A stretch of DNA of 64,000 nt from Eutreptiella sp. 'Long Island Sound 2002' (taxonomy: Eukaryota; Euglenozoa; Euglenophyceae; Eutreptiales; Eutreptiaceae). The stretch lies in NCBI GenBank assembly GCA_964036045.1, contig OZ038382.1, positions 10,096,235 to 10,160,234 on the forward strand. The letters are read 5' to 3'. Below the pieces are notes generated by a model. That model did no database searches and was not told the DNA's origin. It was given only the letters and a program-made list of their open reading frames with translations. Made by a program: the position numbers and the translations under genes. Below are positions 46,501 through 61,500 of the stretch, in pieces; the stretch's first letter is position 1; each line of letters begins with the position of its first letter.

Positions 46501-49500
46501 ACCCGTTACGTAGTAATTCCTTATAAACAGAGCCTGATGCCAAGAGTGGGGGGTTTGGAAAAAGCCTTACCCCCCCACACGGTCAAGCCTTTGCCTGCCT
46601 GAGCCATGGCAAGCTTCGACGCAGGCTGTTGCCTGTTCTGCGGGCCCGAGAAGCCTTAATTGCCTGTTCCCTGAGTCTAGGCCCAGCCCTGCCACCACCC
46701 TGTTGTTGAAGCGGCAAGAGGCCAATCGGCGCCGCCAGCTATAGACGGCAATCCACGCAGGCGTCATGCCAACCCCCCCACAAGGAGGTGCATCTTTATT
46801 GAGCCTGTATGACAGACTCCTTTTTCCCCAGCCTCTTTTTCGAAAGTCAGTTGTCCAGTGGTGACCAAGAAAGCCCACAAGAAAAGATCCTCTTGTCCCT
46901 TCCTTGAACGCAGGTAGCGGTGCCCATTGGCCTCTTACCACTTGGTGCCCTTGCTCTACCGGTCTGGCCTATCCCCACCTCCCGGCACACCCCTCCTGTC
47001 CCTCAGTAAACTGTGCCAGCACCCCAGGGCGGCCGGGGGGGGGGGGGGGCACGGACCACGCCCGGGCCTCCACTGGAATTTTTAGCCCAACAAATATACT
47101 GCAAAATGATCAGCGCAACATGGCGATCATTTTGGGATAACAAATTAGGTGTGCCGGTTGTCGTTTTGGGCTGTATGCACTGGTTCGGGGTTTCAGGAGG
47201 AAATGGTCCACATGTCCACATTGCTTGTCCACAGACGGTGGGGAAACAATTTGTTTGCAGGGCGGTGAGAAAATTGGGTTGAGGGGCGGGAGAACCCTTC
47301 GGTGCCCATTTTCCAACCCCAACCCCGCCACCATGGGTGGGGTGTGTCTGAGAGGGCGTCGGGGGGGGAGGGGGGGGGGGTTCGATGGGTAGCCCCACAT
47401 ACATACCTCAAAATGATCCCCATGACGCGCTGACCATTTTGAACATACACAAGTGGTAAAATTTGTTTTCCAAAAAAAAATTCACCCATCAGCATAGCAT
47501 AAAAACAAATAAAATTGGCTCTTGGACTTGGGAGCCCATTTTCTGAACCTGCCACCATCCTGGGGCTCCCAAGCCCCCCCACCCCCCCCCCGAGCAAGTT
47601 TCTGGTCGCCCGGGTGAACACCCCGCACCTCGGGTCCATTGCTCTGGTTCAGCCCCCCTTCCTTTTCAGTGGAACCAGTCCGGCGGGCCCCAGGGGCTTC
47701 CCTGAGGCTTTGCTCTTCGTGCCCGAAACAAAAACCGCCTCTGATAAGGCTACACCTGGTGTCTCACAAAAGGGTCCGCGCCCAGCATTTCCCGCACTCG
47801 GGGGCGGCGTGGCACATGACGGGCGGTTTGTCGTGTCCCTGCCTCAGCAAACGGGGGCGCCAAAGAAGCACCACAGTCAGTTGGGTGGCGTAGTTTGGGC
47901 AGCCCGGGAACAACCCATCAGCCGCCGTCACACAAACTATTCACTTCTCATCTCCGCTCATTTCTGTTTGCGTGGGCGCAAAATCGCCCGAAATTGCGCG
48001 CCGGGTACATACCGTCCACATGGCACAGACGTAGGTCTATGTACCGACCCTAAATGTGCCCTTCCACGTGACGGAACGTTCCCGAAGCTGCGGTAGCACC
48101 ACCACTGTCCCGCCTCTTGCGGTGGGTTCCTTGGGGTCCTTTGCCCATACAATCCCCAATGCCAACCGGAAGCCAAAGCCCCTTTGGTTGTGTCGCTGTG
48201 TTTCGTTGCCGCACAGATAGCCCATTGCTCCCTTGGGCCAGGTTTGCGAAGGCGCCCAGGTGCGCTGTCGCGGAGCCCCTTTGCAGGTGCACTTCCCCTG
48301 CCGTCAGGGCGTCTTTTGAGCCGGGGGGGGGGGGGGGAGGTTTGGGACCCAAAAGTTTGTGTGCCAAAAATGGCCCGACCAGATTTTCCCCATTGTAAAT
48401 CTCGTTTTTTCTCACGATGGTCACTTTGGTCTGGGGGGGGAGGGAGGGGGCTTTGGGCGGAAGGGGTCCCCCCCCCCGCTTATTGTTAATTATTGTAGAG
48501 ACGCCCTGCCTGCCGTCCCACCTTTGCCATGGGTCTCTACTCAGTAGAAGACCATCATGACTTCACCAGCACAGCAACAGCATCCACGACAAATCACTGT
48601 CACCACAGCCACGCAGCCACAACAAAAGCACAAACAAACAATGCACAACGTCAACCGTCATCACCAGCACCACCAGCTACACAACTACAGCGGTGGGGCT
48701 CCGGTGGCTGTCTTCCATTGCACTGATCGTGCGCGCATGCGTCCATTACCCCTTGGGACACAACCGTTTCGGGGTGTGCAGTATCGATTCGGGGGCTTTC
48801 CATGGGGCACTTTGCTGTCCAGCGTCTCTGCCCGTGCAATGGTACTGCCACCAGTTGTTGGCGCCGATGGTATTGCAGTTAGTGCCCCGTTCTGATGCCT
48901 TGCTCTGACCAGGAGCAAGCGGCCACTGCCACGGCTGTATCTGCGCCGCCCCTCAATCCACGGCACCAAGCACACCTCCTTTTCATTGTCCACAATCGCT
49001 TGCCCGTGCCGCAACACGACCTCCCACTTTACAATACCCTCCTCTCGCTCCTGCTGCTTCGCCTCAAGAAGCTGCAGCTCTTGCGTGCGCTCCCCCATGT
49101 GGGCCACTGCGTCCGTCAGCTCCTCATGTTGTTTCTCCAGTTCCAACAGCACCAACTCGGAATCCGTAACCTGAGGCAGATGCGTCCCAGAGCGGCGGGT
49201 CAGGGGCGGTTAGGCAGGCGGTTGTACCATCGGTTACACATGCCGTTGGCACGGGGGAACATGGGGGAGCGGCGAATCGCTGACCACCGTCGACCAACCC
49301 TCCGCTGCTTGGAGTTACTGGGAGCTGTGCTCCCCTTGCGCCCCGGGAGGCAAGGCCATGCCGTCATCGACGAAGAAATGAGAACCACCGCAACTGACAG
49401 AAAAGGATGTCCCAAAAGCCACACAGTCGCAGCAGTAGTATTGGCAGAAGGGCGTAGAAGTGCAGCAGCGGGAGAGTGGGGGAGTGGGACAGTTGTGCCC

Positions 49501-52500
49501 AAGTTCGCCGGCAATCAACATCACCCAACACGCCCGTTACACACTGCTCGCAGCACACAGAATGTCACGCCATATGAGGAGAGGTAAGGCTTTGGGAGAA
49601 TTGGAAGTGCGGTTGCGGGGGCCGCTGGCTACTCATATTCCCACTACGCATGTCACGCAGACAATCCGGCGGAGGTGCATCTCTAGTGAACAATAGATTC
49701 AAAAAAAGATGTGAAAGTGCATGGCTTCTTCTCACTCATCCACAGTGGGGATATCATTGAGCCAGTTCAAAACTCTAGGGAGAAGGTTGTCACACTCCGC
49801 TGTCAAGCCTTCGTGGGGGTGTTGGTAGATTCCGCTGTAGGCGGCATAGAAGTTGGCCATGGGCAACTGCTATGGAATCACTTGAAGAACCTAACATCAT
49901 CACTTTGGGCAAACGCAAAACGGACTGTGCACTGGGACTGTGAGTGGGGCACGCTGGGCACGAGTACGTGGCTTTTTTTTTGAATAAGGCAAATTCCAAA
50001 GTCCACGTAAAAGTTCAAGCAGAAAGAAATTAATTAAACTATTTGTAAACCCACCTTGTTGTGGCGGACTAAACTGGGGGTTGCCCCCCCCCCCCCCCAC
50101 CACCACCAGGGCAATTGGGCTTTCAACTCTGGGGCGGAGGGAGTCCATACAGCCCTCTGGCTAGACCCCCCCCAAAAAAGGCTCAATTGACGGCCCCCCC
50201 AAAATGACCCCCGGGCCCCAGAGGTGACCCGGACCCCAAATTCGGCAAAAAATGAGAAATGGGATTTTTGAAATAAGCGTGTCGAGGGGGTTGAGAAAAG
50301 TCATCACTTGCCATGTATTTGGTGGGGAAAAAATTTGAGCATTTCCAATCGTCACAAAAATTTTCGGCGCCTTTGGCACCAAACTTCACAATAACTGATT
50401 AATGATCCTGTCAATTGAGCCCTTTTCCCGAACTCCCCCCCGCCCCAGTTTTGGGGGCTCTATCGACCCCCACCACCACCACTACCACCACCACACGCAC
50501 ATTTTCAATTTTCGACCAGCCTCAACCCCCCGGAGAGAGGTCCACACATGCGCATGCGCTCTGCCGCACCCCTCCCGGGCAGGAGACCTGCATCTTGAGC
50601 TGCGAAATGTTCTGCGTGATCCCGTCCTCCTGCGCCTTCAGCTCCATGACCCTGCGCTCGGCGGTGGAGAGGAGGTCCTGGTACTTGGCGATCTCCTCCA
50701 GCTGGGCCCCATTCGCTTGCCGCTGCTCCTCCAGACGTGCCGCCTGCTGCGCGTTTCGCGACTCGTGCTCCTTCACGGCCGTCTCCCGGGCCACCATCGC
50801 GCTCTGCTGCTCCTGCAGCCGCACGGACACGCCGCCCATGCGGGCCTCCTCTTGTTGGAGCTGGGCTCTGCGGTGGCGCATGTCCTCCTCGGCGGTCTGC
50901 AGCTCCTCCCGGGACCGCGCCACGGCGTCGGCTTGCGACTGCAAGGCGTTCTCCCGCTGTCTCACCTGCGGGTGAGGGGTTGGGATGCATTAGAAGGGAA
51001 CGGCCCCAGAAGCGGTTCGATAGGCGGTTGGAGGCGGTTGCCAAATCGGTTGGGGGCGGTTACTGTCGGTTGCAAATGCCATTGAAGCAAGCATTTGCCG
51101 CCAGGGAGACAGTAGCTGGGCATGGGCTGGGCGCCCTGGAGAAGGGGGGGCGTACCTCCCCCCCTTCCAATGCATCCCTGGTGGGGGGTTGGCGAGAGAG
51201 GCTCAATAAGTGCGCCGGTGGGTACTTCCGGATGTACGCATGGGTTTGGACCACGGCTGTGCTTAACGGGGAGGAGGGGGGGGGGGGGGGGGGCTGGGAC
51301 CCAAAAGTTTGTGCACCGAAAATGGCCCGACCAGATTTTCCCTGAATTTCGATTTTTCCCACGATGATCACTTTGGTCTGTGGGGGAGGGGGGGGGGGAC
51401 CCTACTCCATGCGGAAAAACAATTTAGCACAGGCCTAGGTTTGGGGTTTCGGGGGCAAATGATCCTGGCATCCGAATGGCAACAACCAAACAAACTCGCG
51501 TCAACCGGAAAATGTTCTGGCGGGCCCGCACGTCCGCACGCATTCACAGACCTCCCGTTCCGTCTGCTCCAGGTTTTTTATTCGGTCGAGGTGCACAGCC
51601 TCGCGCCTCTGGATCTGGTCCAGCATCCCGTCCAGTCTGTCACGGACGTGCGCCTCCTTGGAATCCAATGCCATATGCATTTCTTGCTCCTGTGCAGATG
51701 CAGCGGGATGCAGGCGCGGGCCTGTGCCCGTGCGATGGCAGGGCAGCTACTTGTGGCGTGGTCGGAGGGCTGGGGCTGTCACTTCACGATCATCACTACC
51801 ATCCCCATCCCCATCCCCATCCCCATCCCCATCCCCATCCCCATCCCCATCCCCATCCCCATCCCGAACCCCATCTCCATCACCAGTCACCACAATATCC
51901 AGCGCCCACGCTCACACACAAATCGGCACCATTGCCACCACAGACACCTCCTGTGCCACCACGACTCCTACTGCGATTCCCCTAACATCACCTTCTTGGC
52001 TGCATATTCCAGTATCTGCTGTTGCCCTCTCGCCAGCGCCTCCTCTTTTGCGTCCAACTCGCTTTGCAGCGCCTCCAACTTCTCCTGCTGCTTCTGGCTC
52101 AGCAGCTCCTGTTGTTCAAGAGCCTCTGCTCTGATGACGATCTGCCCCTCTCTTTGTGCCAACCTTTGGTGTGCAGGTGTACAGGACACAATGGCAAAGC
52201 ACACATCGGATGCCAGAACACCAACGGACATGGGTCCAAAGAGCCGTGCGGGAGGGATATCCTCTCTGAGCGGGGGGCGGGGGGTTAAAACCTAAAGTAT
52301 GTGAGCTAAGCGAAGGTGTAGGTGGAACCTTTGGTGGACTTGCCCTGTTTAATACACCTACCTACTAGGGGCTACTGGATTGCACCCACTCAAAGGGACA
52401 AAACGTGAAAGAGGAGTGGCAAGGGAAGACTATGCAAACTGATGTGTGAAATACGCACTGCGAAAATGCCCTGTCAGAACGAGAACCCACCGCATATCAG

Positions 52501-55500
52501 CTTTCCGGCCTGTTGTCTGCATGCACGCAGCACGGCATCAGGAGAGTGTTGCAGGTGACCAAGCCTGCTGTAACGGGGGGGGTGTAGTACACAAATTGTC
52601 GCCCCGTAACTCCTCCCCCTCCCCCGTATCTCCAAGGTACAGAGGGGGGGGGGGGGTGCCGTATATGGTCAACACAAGTCGGGGAGGGGGGTCACCTTCG
52701 TAGGCGCCTGTCTGCTTCATGGCCCCTCGTTTGCATGAAGCTAAAACACCGAAATCGAAGCGCCAGAGCGTTGACGAGACTTTTATTCACTCCTTTTCGG
52801 CTGCAAACATTTCAAGGGGGTCCAGTGTGCCTGTTTGCCAGCCACACTTTCTAGCTGGAGCCCAGACGCCCCATGGGGGGCACTGCAGTGCAGTTCTAGA
52901 CCCCGACCCCCGCGGCGTGGGCGGGGGTTCAGGGGGGGGGGGGGGGTCGAAAATTTTTCTCCGTTTCTGGGGGCATTGTTGAATTCCTTGTTTCATTCTG
53001 AGCATTTTGAATATACACAAGTGGGGTGAAAATTTGGTTCTACCATTCACAACAAATGAAAAACAGTACCGTATTCCAACAGATGTACCTCTGAATCAGC
53101 AAAGCCAGCAGAAGAAGACACGTGGCATGGCATTCCCTAACTCATTGTGAGCATTTTGAATGTAAACAAGTGGGGGAAAATCAAGTGTGTTCCAAATTTT
53201 CCGGGCTCCAAAAAATCACCTCGTAGAGGTTGTTAGATCAAAGCCAGGCAGGCGTATATATGGGAAAACGCCACATACCCCCCCATTTTGGGCCTTTTTG
53301 GGCCTATTCGCGTACCCTACCCCAAGGGGTTGAATTGTTAGTTTAACCCCTTGTAAAATCATTATTTTGTCCAATAAACACATCCCCCAATGAGTTTTTG
53401 GTCCGGACCCCCCCAGACCCCCCCCACTTGAAACCCACTTTTTGGAGGTTTTGAGGGAGGTGGGGGTGGGGGGGGGGGGGGAAATCGACCCCCCCGTTTT
53501 TTGGGTCGCAAATCATGAATCTTTTGGTTTTTTCCGATTTTGAGCCGAAAATGTGTTTCCGGGTCCTGACTCCATGGGGTTTGTATGGGGCGGAGTGGGA
53601 CGAGCGCTAGTGCACTTTATGCACTTTTCAGCCATTTTTGGTGTGTTGGCGGTTTTGGCGACCTCGGGGTACCCACTCTCAGGGGTGTGAGTGGGGATGT
53701 TGTGACAGTATATGCCTACTAGGATACAAAAAGACGTTTTTTGCAGTCTGTAGCCTTGCCGACGGCCGGTCAAAACCCGTGCCAAAGACGTGAAGTGACT
53801 GTTTCCACCAATAATGGCCTAGTGAATGGGCCGGTACACAACCTGCTTGTGTAGTTTTTCACCCTGGGCAGCTCAAAAATTGAAGTTTTCGAAACTTATT
53901 TTTTTGATATTGTGACCACACAATATGACCATCCAAGGTATGTAAAGCATGTTTCAGCCCGTATTCATGTGTTTTTCACCCTATTTGGGTAGTGGGTGCG
54001 GGGGGGGGGGGGGGGTCTCCCAAGGGATTGCTACACAACCTGCTTATGCATTTTTTCACCCTGGCCAGCTCAAACATCGGCGTTTTTGAAAATTATTTTT
54101 TTGATACCGTGATCAACTAAAATGACCATCCAAGATACGTAAAGCATGTTTTAGCCCGTATTTATGTAGTTTTTACCCTATTTTGGGTGTGCGTTGCTTG
54201 GGGTAGATTCTCTGCGAGGTGGACTTGCCGAAGGCAATAGAATTTTCCAGGCGCCGTTGGTGCCCAAGTTGCCAGTTCTAACCGGGTGCTAACTGGTATA
54301 GGTTGGGGGTCCAGAGGGGGGGGGGGGGTCAGGCCTCACAGGTAAGCGCCTCCCATGAGACGCCCAGACGCTCGTTCTTCTCTGCTGCTGCCCGGGTGCT
54401 GCGGATTCCCCTGATTCATGGCACCGCCATCCCACGTTCTCTGTCGCAAGCGCCCGCTGTGGCGCGGTTTCGTTATTTTGGATTGCACATGATCTTCGCT
54501 GTCGTTTCCAGATGAATGAACTGAAAATAAGAACCTCTCGGGCTCCCTCACCCTCACCATTGACACCAAAGGCAGCCTAACTCTGTCTGTCTCTGGCCAG
54601 AGGTGCATGCAGTTGCACAACTGCCTCCATGTCTGAATTCTCATAACTGCCTCCATGTCTGAATCCTCAGATGTATGTGAATCACTGACATCGAGTTCTG
54701 TTCATATCCGTCAAAAAGATGGCGTGGGCGATGGCCCTCGAAACATACGAATCTCCGCAGGAACAGCCACCCGTTGATCTCTTGGAACCCGTACGCATAT
54801 CCCACTGAGCGCACGTGTCTCGCTGACAATCGTTTCCGTCCCCGGACTTGTCGAGTGCCTCCAGCCCTAACCCCGGATTGCCGTGGAGCCACCCCTTCGG
54901 GGGCCTGCAGAACATGCGTTTCCTCGTGGAAGCACTTCGGTGCCCCTCCCCCCCTCCCCCCATGCGCACAGCGTCTGTGGACATCAGCTTGCATTCCACA
55001 GTGTGAGACCAGAACTGCGGCCATGTGCCGGGGGCCGCACGCTTCAAAAGGGCTGGCCCTGCACACCCACACTCACGTGGCGGTGGGCAATGGGACGCAC
55101 CAGACAGGCCACGAAATGCGGCGTACCTTTCCTGTACGCAACCTTTTCGTTCGCAACGCCCCGATCCCTCCCAGGCTTTGTTTATAGGGGGGGGTGTTCT
55201 TTTGGCTCTGAGACCCACCCACCCACCAAAACAAAAAAAAACACTTGACGCAAAATTTGGCCAAGGAAAAAATCAAGTTTGAATAAGCGGCCCTTTGTGG
55301 CCCCCCCCCAGAGCCGCCCCCCCCCCCCCCTACTATGTAATGATTCTACATAAAGAAAGCCTGATCCTTGCCTCCGCTGGGACGGCTTTGGGCCAAAGGC
55401 CTGAGAGCAACCGACTTTGCCGCAGGCTTTTCCAAGGTGGTGAGTCTTCCCTGTCTGCGGCCCCCACAGCCCTGCCTGAAAGCCTCAGCCCGTCCGCACA

Positions 55501-58500
55501 GTAGCACAGGCCTTGGGTGGCCCACGGCCCTAGAGCGTTGGCCGCGCACGACAAAAGCGAGGCGCACACCGTTCCCCGAGCTCCCGCATCTCGACCTCCT
55601 GCTGCCGCAACTTGGACTCGCGCAGGTCAAGCGCACTCACCGCCTCTTTGAGCTTCGTCTCCTGCACTTCCAACTGCACTTCGCGGTCATCCACCGCCTT
55701 CTGCTTGTCAGCGACCGCCAGGTGCAGGTTCAGCTCCGCGCTCTTGCCCACGAACTCCGTCTCACGAGCCTTGAAGTCCTGCTCCCATGCCGCGCGGGCG
55801 TCGAGCACTTCCCGGTACAACGTGCTTCTCTGCTCCTGAATGAGCTGCTGCAGTGTTTCCAGCGACAACTTCATCTCCAACTGCGACTGCGTCTCGGAGC
55901 CGATTGCCTCCTCGCGGTCACCGATGTCTTTCTGCTGCACCTCCAGGGTATCCTGCAGGAAAATGAAGATGCAGAGTCATAGCCCCCTCTTTTCTTGTTT
56001 TTCTGTGCACCCCCGCGCACCGCAGGGGTGGGCGGGTTTTTAATGTGGGGGGGGGGGGTCTTGGCTCGCGCCAAAGGCGGTGCCCCACGGCCAGTGTGAC
56101 CTTACCTCGACTGGGTTCCACCTTGGTTGTCTGGTCTCACAGCCGCCTAGACTGCTGACGGTCCCCGAATCTCACCAACGCGCCGCTGAGAGAGAGATAC
56201 CGCCGTGCCTGTGTACACGCCGCGCACGCGACCCAGGGCCTGTGCGGGGTTCAGAGCACAGTAGCACAACTTTCATCTCAATCAAGCTGCGGTCCTCCTG
56301 TTGGGGGATGTGTGTGCCCGGTGCTCCGGGCCACAGCAGCGGGGCAGGGGGGGCCTACACTAATGACCTGCGGCTTCCTCCAGCCCACGACTGAACCCCA
56401 GAGGGGGGGGCGGGGCATGAGGTCTGAGGCGCTCCTTGACTGACCCAGAGGGTCACAGGTGGCGCTGCACACTGTGGATGGAAGGTCCTGGGGCGTGCTG
56501 AGCACTTCCCTGCCCCAGGAGCACCCGAGGAATGTGGGGGGGGGGGGGGGGGGGAGGGGGCTCAATGGGGCCCCCTTGGTCCCCCACCGCCCTAGCCTCC
56601 AAAAGGGCTCAATTGCCGGGCCCCCCGAACTGCAACTGGGACCGCCATCCTGGGCTTGAGAGGTCATCTGGGCCCCACAATTTGAAGAAAAATGTTAAAC
56701 AATGGCATTTTGGGATATTTTGTGTTCACACAGTGTGATTTATAGCATGTAACAATGTGTCCCATTTCAGACAATCGAATCCCCAGTACAAGGTACCACT
56801 TGCGCCTGGTGGTTTCTGTACAGTAATCAGTGAGCAACGTCTCTCGTGTCAAGTTGTGTTTTGCGTCTCTTGTGCCACGTCTACAGTCCATCTCTTCTCA
56901 TGTTCCCGTGTGCAGCCCTTGACCACCGTCAGCCGGCCGGGCCAGACGATGTCGGACCGGGCAGTGCCAAAGGATAGCCAATCGGGACGAGCAGCATCGC
57001 CGGGAAATCCTCCATGCATGGATAGTGGGGGGGTTGGTCGTCACCCGGGCGGGGTCAGAAATGGGCGGGCCTCGATAGGTCAGGTGTGGACCCACCACTT
57101 ATGCTCCAGCCCCGCCTGCCTTCCACAGCCTTCATTGCCTTCACAGGTCTCTTAGTGTTCGCCTGGCCTTTGCACAGTTTGTAGGCCCATTGTTCGGATC
57201 CCTTTCTCTCTGACTGGGGTCAATGGTCCAGGTATCTTGCTTCTGGGCTTTATTGCCGGGTCACGCTGCACCGCGAGACCTAGAAATGGGCGGGGGGGCT
57301 GGGGGGTGGTTGGGTCCTTGGGTTGCCTGGACCGGGATTCCCGTGGCACTTGTACCTGCCACCTCTCCAGCTTGTCACGCAGCGCCTCCAGCTCGATCTC
57401 CTTCTCTTTGTGCTTCAGGGTCTGTTGGTCACGCAGATCAAGGGCTGCCAGGCGCTCCTGGACTTGGCCCTCCCTCTGCGCCAACCGCTCCGACATCGCC
57501 TGCATTTCCTTCTCCTGGTCCTCCATCCGCTTCTTGGCGGCTTTCAGAAGACGCTGCGTCTCTCGCAGCTCCGCCTCCTTCTGGTCCATCTCGGCCTCCC
57601 GCTCGTCGTACGAGCGCGCCAACGGGCTGTCTTCCTCTACACACAGAAGGCAGCAGCAGTGGCACACCGAGGGACAGTCCAAGGGCTCCGTTGGCACAAT
57701 TGACCAAGGGAAGGGAAGGGTGCGCAGGGGGGTAAGGGTAGGCCAAGCAGGGGGAGGGAGGGCACAAGGTGGTGAGAGACTGATGGGCGCCGCCGTGGGC
57801 GGGCATGAGTGGCGCCGCTGTGTAGGGAAAAGGTTCAAGGAAAGGACAAGTGATGACAGCCCTATAGGCGCTGCCAGCTGCCAACAGCAATACAACCAGG
57901 CGTTATGCCAACCCCCCCACCCTGGCGCCATGGCAGTGGTCACTCGCTCGCCCGCCAACCCTCGGTTCCATTGAGTGTGGCAGCAGCTTTTGTGACTGGC
58001 CCGTCTCACATCGAGGATATGCACTACCCATTGTGGGTTCCACAAAACATTGCACACCACGTCTAACCATAGTAGATTAGGTCAGTAGTGTACAAGAAGT
58101 GTCGCCCTTTAGGGCATAGTGGTGAGTGCATGCGTGTGATACAACTACTGAGCACTGCAGTGCTAAGGATCAGAGAGATTGTAGAGTAACCATCACAGAT
58201 GAAAGGGAGGGACATGTGCTAGTGATCCAACTCAGAATTGTGCTATACAAACACAAACACATAGGCAAGACTCACTTCGCTGATCAGGCACAGATAGATG
58301 TCCCCATGGAAAGAGTTTCGTTCACACGTAAACAGTGCGGGTCATATTGTTTGACCGATGCTCTAACCCGGACATCATTGGCAATGAAAAGTTAAAGACG
58401 TGCATACAAATGCATGCCCTCAAATGACGCAAGCCGGATGCGATCACCCTCGACAAGTAATCAGGTCCAGCATTCTCCCATGTCAGATACACATTGCGCG

Positions 58501-61500
58501 CAGGCGAGTTGATTTCCATCCCTTTTTCTTGCCGAAAGTGAACATTCATCCAGGCCTACACACGAGTGCATTCTATGTTGTACCTGCATGCTCTAGTTTC
58601 CTCCAACATTAAAAGAGAAATGTAATTCTTCCCGTAGGACATGTTGCACAGAGGCGAGTTGAATAGACGACTCCACGGAAGCAGTAAATCTTACTGTACA
58701 CAAGGGTCACACTAAAAGAATTGCACTGCATCAATTTGTAGTGTAAGAGCAGAGTGGAATCACATGAGATGGTGCAGACATAAGCACGTGGCAAGTGTGC
58801 AATAATTGTGTCAACGATGGTGGACAAATTGGTAACGCCACATCCCACTTTGCAATAACATGAGAATGAACAGAAAAGAACGCAAAGGTAGCTCAATCAC
58901 CAAGCTAGGGGTGCAGGTAAACATTTTGTCAACGAGAGACAAAGGTGTTCTCGCAGACGAAGATACCAGAAAAACACCGCCACAGAGAAAGCAATATGGG
59001 CGGGGCCACACGAATAATCAAGTGGCCACTGATAGCATTCCCACATCACATGGATGTTGCGGCGTGTGCGACGTACTTGGCCTGCGGCCCGTGCGACTGT
59101 GTACAAGGAGGACAAAGGTCCTGGTGTGCATCTGCGTAACCAACTTTGGCGTCTGTACAGGGATGCGTATGATTGGGACTACGTGACCTTCTCCTTCACG
59201 TTCCATTGGGGTTGGGAACGGTTCCACTTCTAGGGCCCATCAGACTTGTTACAGCGGCTTCCGGATTTGCTGTTCCCGTTGCCGGACTACCATGAAGTTG
59301 TCCATCACCCTGGTGACCACTCTGATGACCACTGTGATGACCACCCGCTGCTGCTGGCTGCTTCGGCGTGAACATTTGGGCATGCCGTCCGCCCCTGTTG
59401 CTTTCTCTATGCCCATGGAAGGGGAAACCCTTCTCTTGCTAGCGTTTGGTTGGAATATCATGTATACTGGATGCTACCGCTCAAAGGCTGTTGCCACCAA
59501 CGTTGGTTGCACTTAAGTTTCAAGCTCTACATCAAAGCATCTTGGGCTCAGAACTTTGAACAGATGGTGAGGCTCCTCAGCAGCACGTTGCGCACTGTAG
59601 TAATCAACAAGACGGTGTGTGCTACGCCGCCACTGGTTTTTGTATCCAGCAGTGTCATTCTAGAACCGTAAACGGTGTATAACTTCCTATGGACGAGCAC
59701 CAATGCATAAACAATTGCAGAAATCAAAGTGTAATCAACGTTAGATTTGTGAACCACAGTGCTGCATTCTCTCATGTTCTTCGTCAGCAAATTAGTTCAA
59801 ATCCGGCGCAGACCACCGGCATTTGGTACCAGCCGGAGGAGACACCCACCTGCTCCCGGGTAGACAGATGCCCCAAGACCCAATATGCCGTCCAGTGGAG
59901 TGGGGGACTGGTACCAAATACTAAGGGTCCTGTCTTCTTGGCTGGCAGGGGGGTTCCCACCGAATCTTCTTCCAAAGGCAAAAGCAAATCGTCTATTGTG
60001 AAGCACCATCTTCCGATCCCAAGAGGGGATCCCCCTTTTCCAGCCTGTTAGCGGTGTCCTTTGGAGCACCGGGACCCCACATCACGTCAAGGTCTCCAGT
60101 CTTAGGGTCCAAGGGGAGGTGGGGGGGGGGGGGGGTTGGTGTACAGTCTACACCTGGGCATATCCCGATACGCCTGGTGCTGAAAACGATGGTCAGCCAC
60201 CATAGGCCAGCGCCAACCCCCTCAGCCGTCCGTATTCAGTGGCGGAAATCAAATCAAGGATACCGTTCCTATGAGGGGGCGGCATTTCGCCTGGGGACAA
60301 TTTTGGCGAGGAAAATTTCATAAGGGGAAATTTTCGGCACACCTCCAATGTTGGGGGGCCATCAGATCTGGGGAACTTCAACATGGGGAAAATTTCCGCA
60401 CCAAACTGAAAAACAAAAATTTCCCTACAACATTGTCCCCTTATGAAATCCCCCCCCCCCTACGGGACAGCCCTGGCACACTGAGTGGCAACCTCCGCGT
60501 TGGGCTGGTGTCTTGAGCTTGTCAAGCAGCGGGCTGTCCAGGTCGCCAAGATCAAGTTTGTTGCGCGGGATGTTAATGTTCTTGAGCCTCTGACCGCCCC
60601 GGCTGCCCGGCAGCGGCTCCGAGAAATCCGACGAGGAGTGCACAGAGGATTCGATGCTCTGCTGCACTTCCTCCGTCAGCCGCCGCTGCGGATCTGAGGT
60701 GCTCAAGGCTGACTGCCCCAGCTGCGCGGGGGATGCAGCTGTCTGCGTTGCGCCGCTTTGCTGAAGCTCCGGGGCGGTGACCTTCATCGAAATGGACGAT
60801 CGCCGGACACTTGATTCATGGGACTCCCGGCGGATGCCCGAGCCCAGGGATTCGTGCCTGAAATAGTGCAGAGGGTGATAGAAGGCAGTCAACCTCTGCA
60901 ACCGTACAACGATGGGCATTGGGACGGTGTCAGAAGCACACGGGGGGTGCTTGCGCTTGAGCTTTATTTGAGTTTTTGGACTGAGTAAGAATCTGAGGAT
61001 TCCTGTGTATGGGAACACATTGGTCATTGCGGTCACCTTGGCCATGGGGGGAAACGGGTCCAAAATGGCCTGCATTTTGCACAGCGTGCGCAAAAGGGTT
61101 TAATTGGTAGGTCCAGGGGTTGAAATGGTTGGCCCAGGGGTCTAAATGGTTTGCCCAGGGGTGTTAAATGGTTGGCCCAGAGGTTTGAATGGTTGGTCTA
61201 GGGGGTTGATTGGTTGGCCCAGGAGTTTGGAAGTTTGGCCCAGGGGTTGAAATGGTTGGCCCAGGGGTCCCAATGGTTGGCCCAGCGGTTTAAACGGTTA
61301 GCCCAGGGGTTCACTGGTTGGCCCAGGGGTTCACTGGTTGGCACAGGGGTTCCAATGGTTGGCCCTGAAAGCGGACGGTGCGCCCCCATTCAGGCTCAGT
61401 AAATGTGCCCGTCGGCACTTCCAGGTAGTGTTCAGGCGGCAGGAAATGGTCTACGTTGCTTGTCCGCAGATGGTGGGGAAACGCATTGTCGGGTGGTAAG

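Larger units (their letters stand above)
46150..48975 (-). other. Intron 8 of the coiled-coil gene, about 2.8 kb
   Basis: It contains dispersed repeats at 46385-46545 and 46728-47012, G runs near 47037, 47371 and 48320, and TTTTGAACATACACAAGTGG near 47440. A plus-strand frame at 47515-48096 has no support. No missing exon is needed, because the flanking exons join in phase 0. Confidence 0.6.
52164..55569 (-). other. Intron 4 of the coiled-coil gene, about 3.4 kb
   Basis: It contains Helentron-like copy 3, TTTTGAATATACACAAGTGG-type repeats near 52985 and 53140, G runs (about 52650, 52930, 54001, 54319) and a dispersed repeat at 55190-55370. No exon recognised. Confidence 0.6.

Noticed and set aside
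47515-48096. 193-codon plus-strand ORF
   Set aside because: Lies in intron 8 of the coiled-coil gene, overlaps C runs and has no recognisable features.
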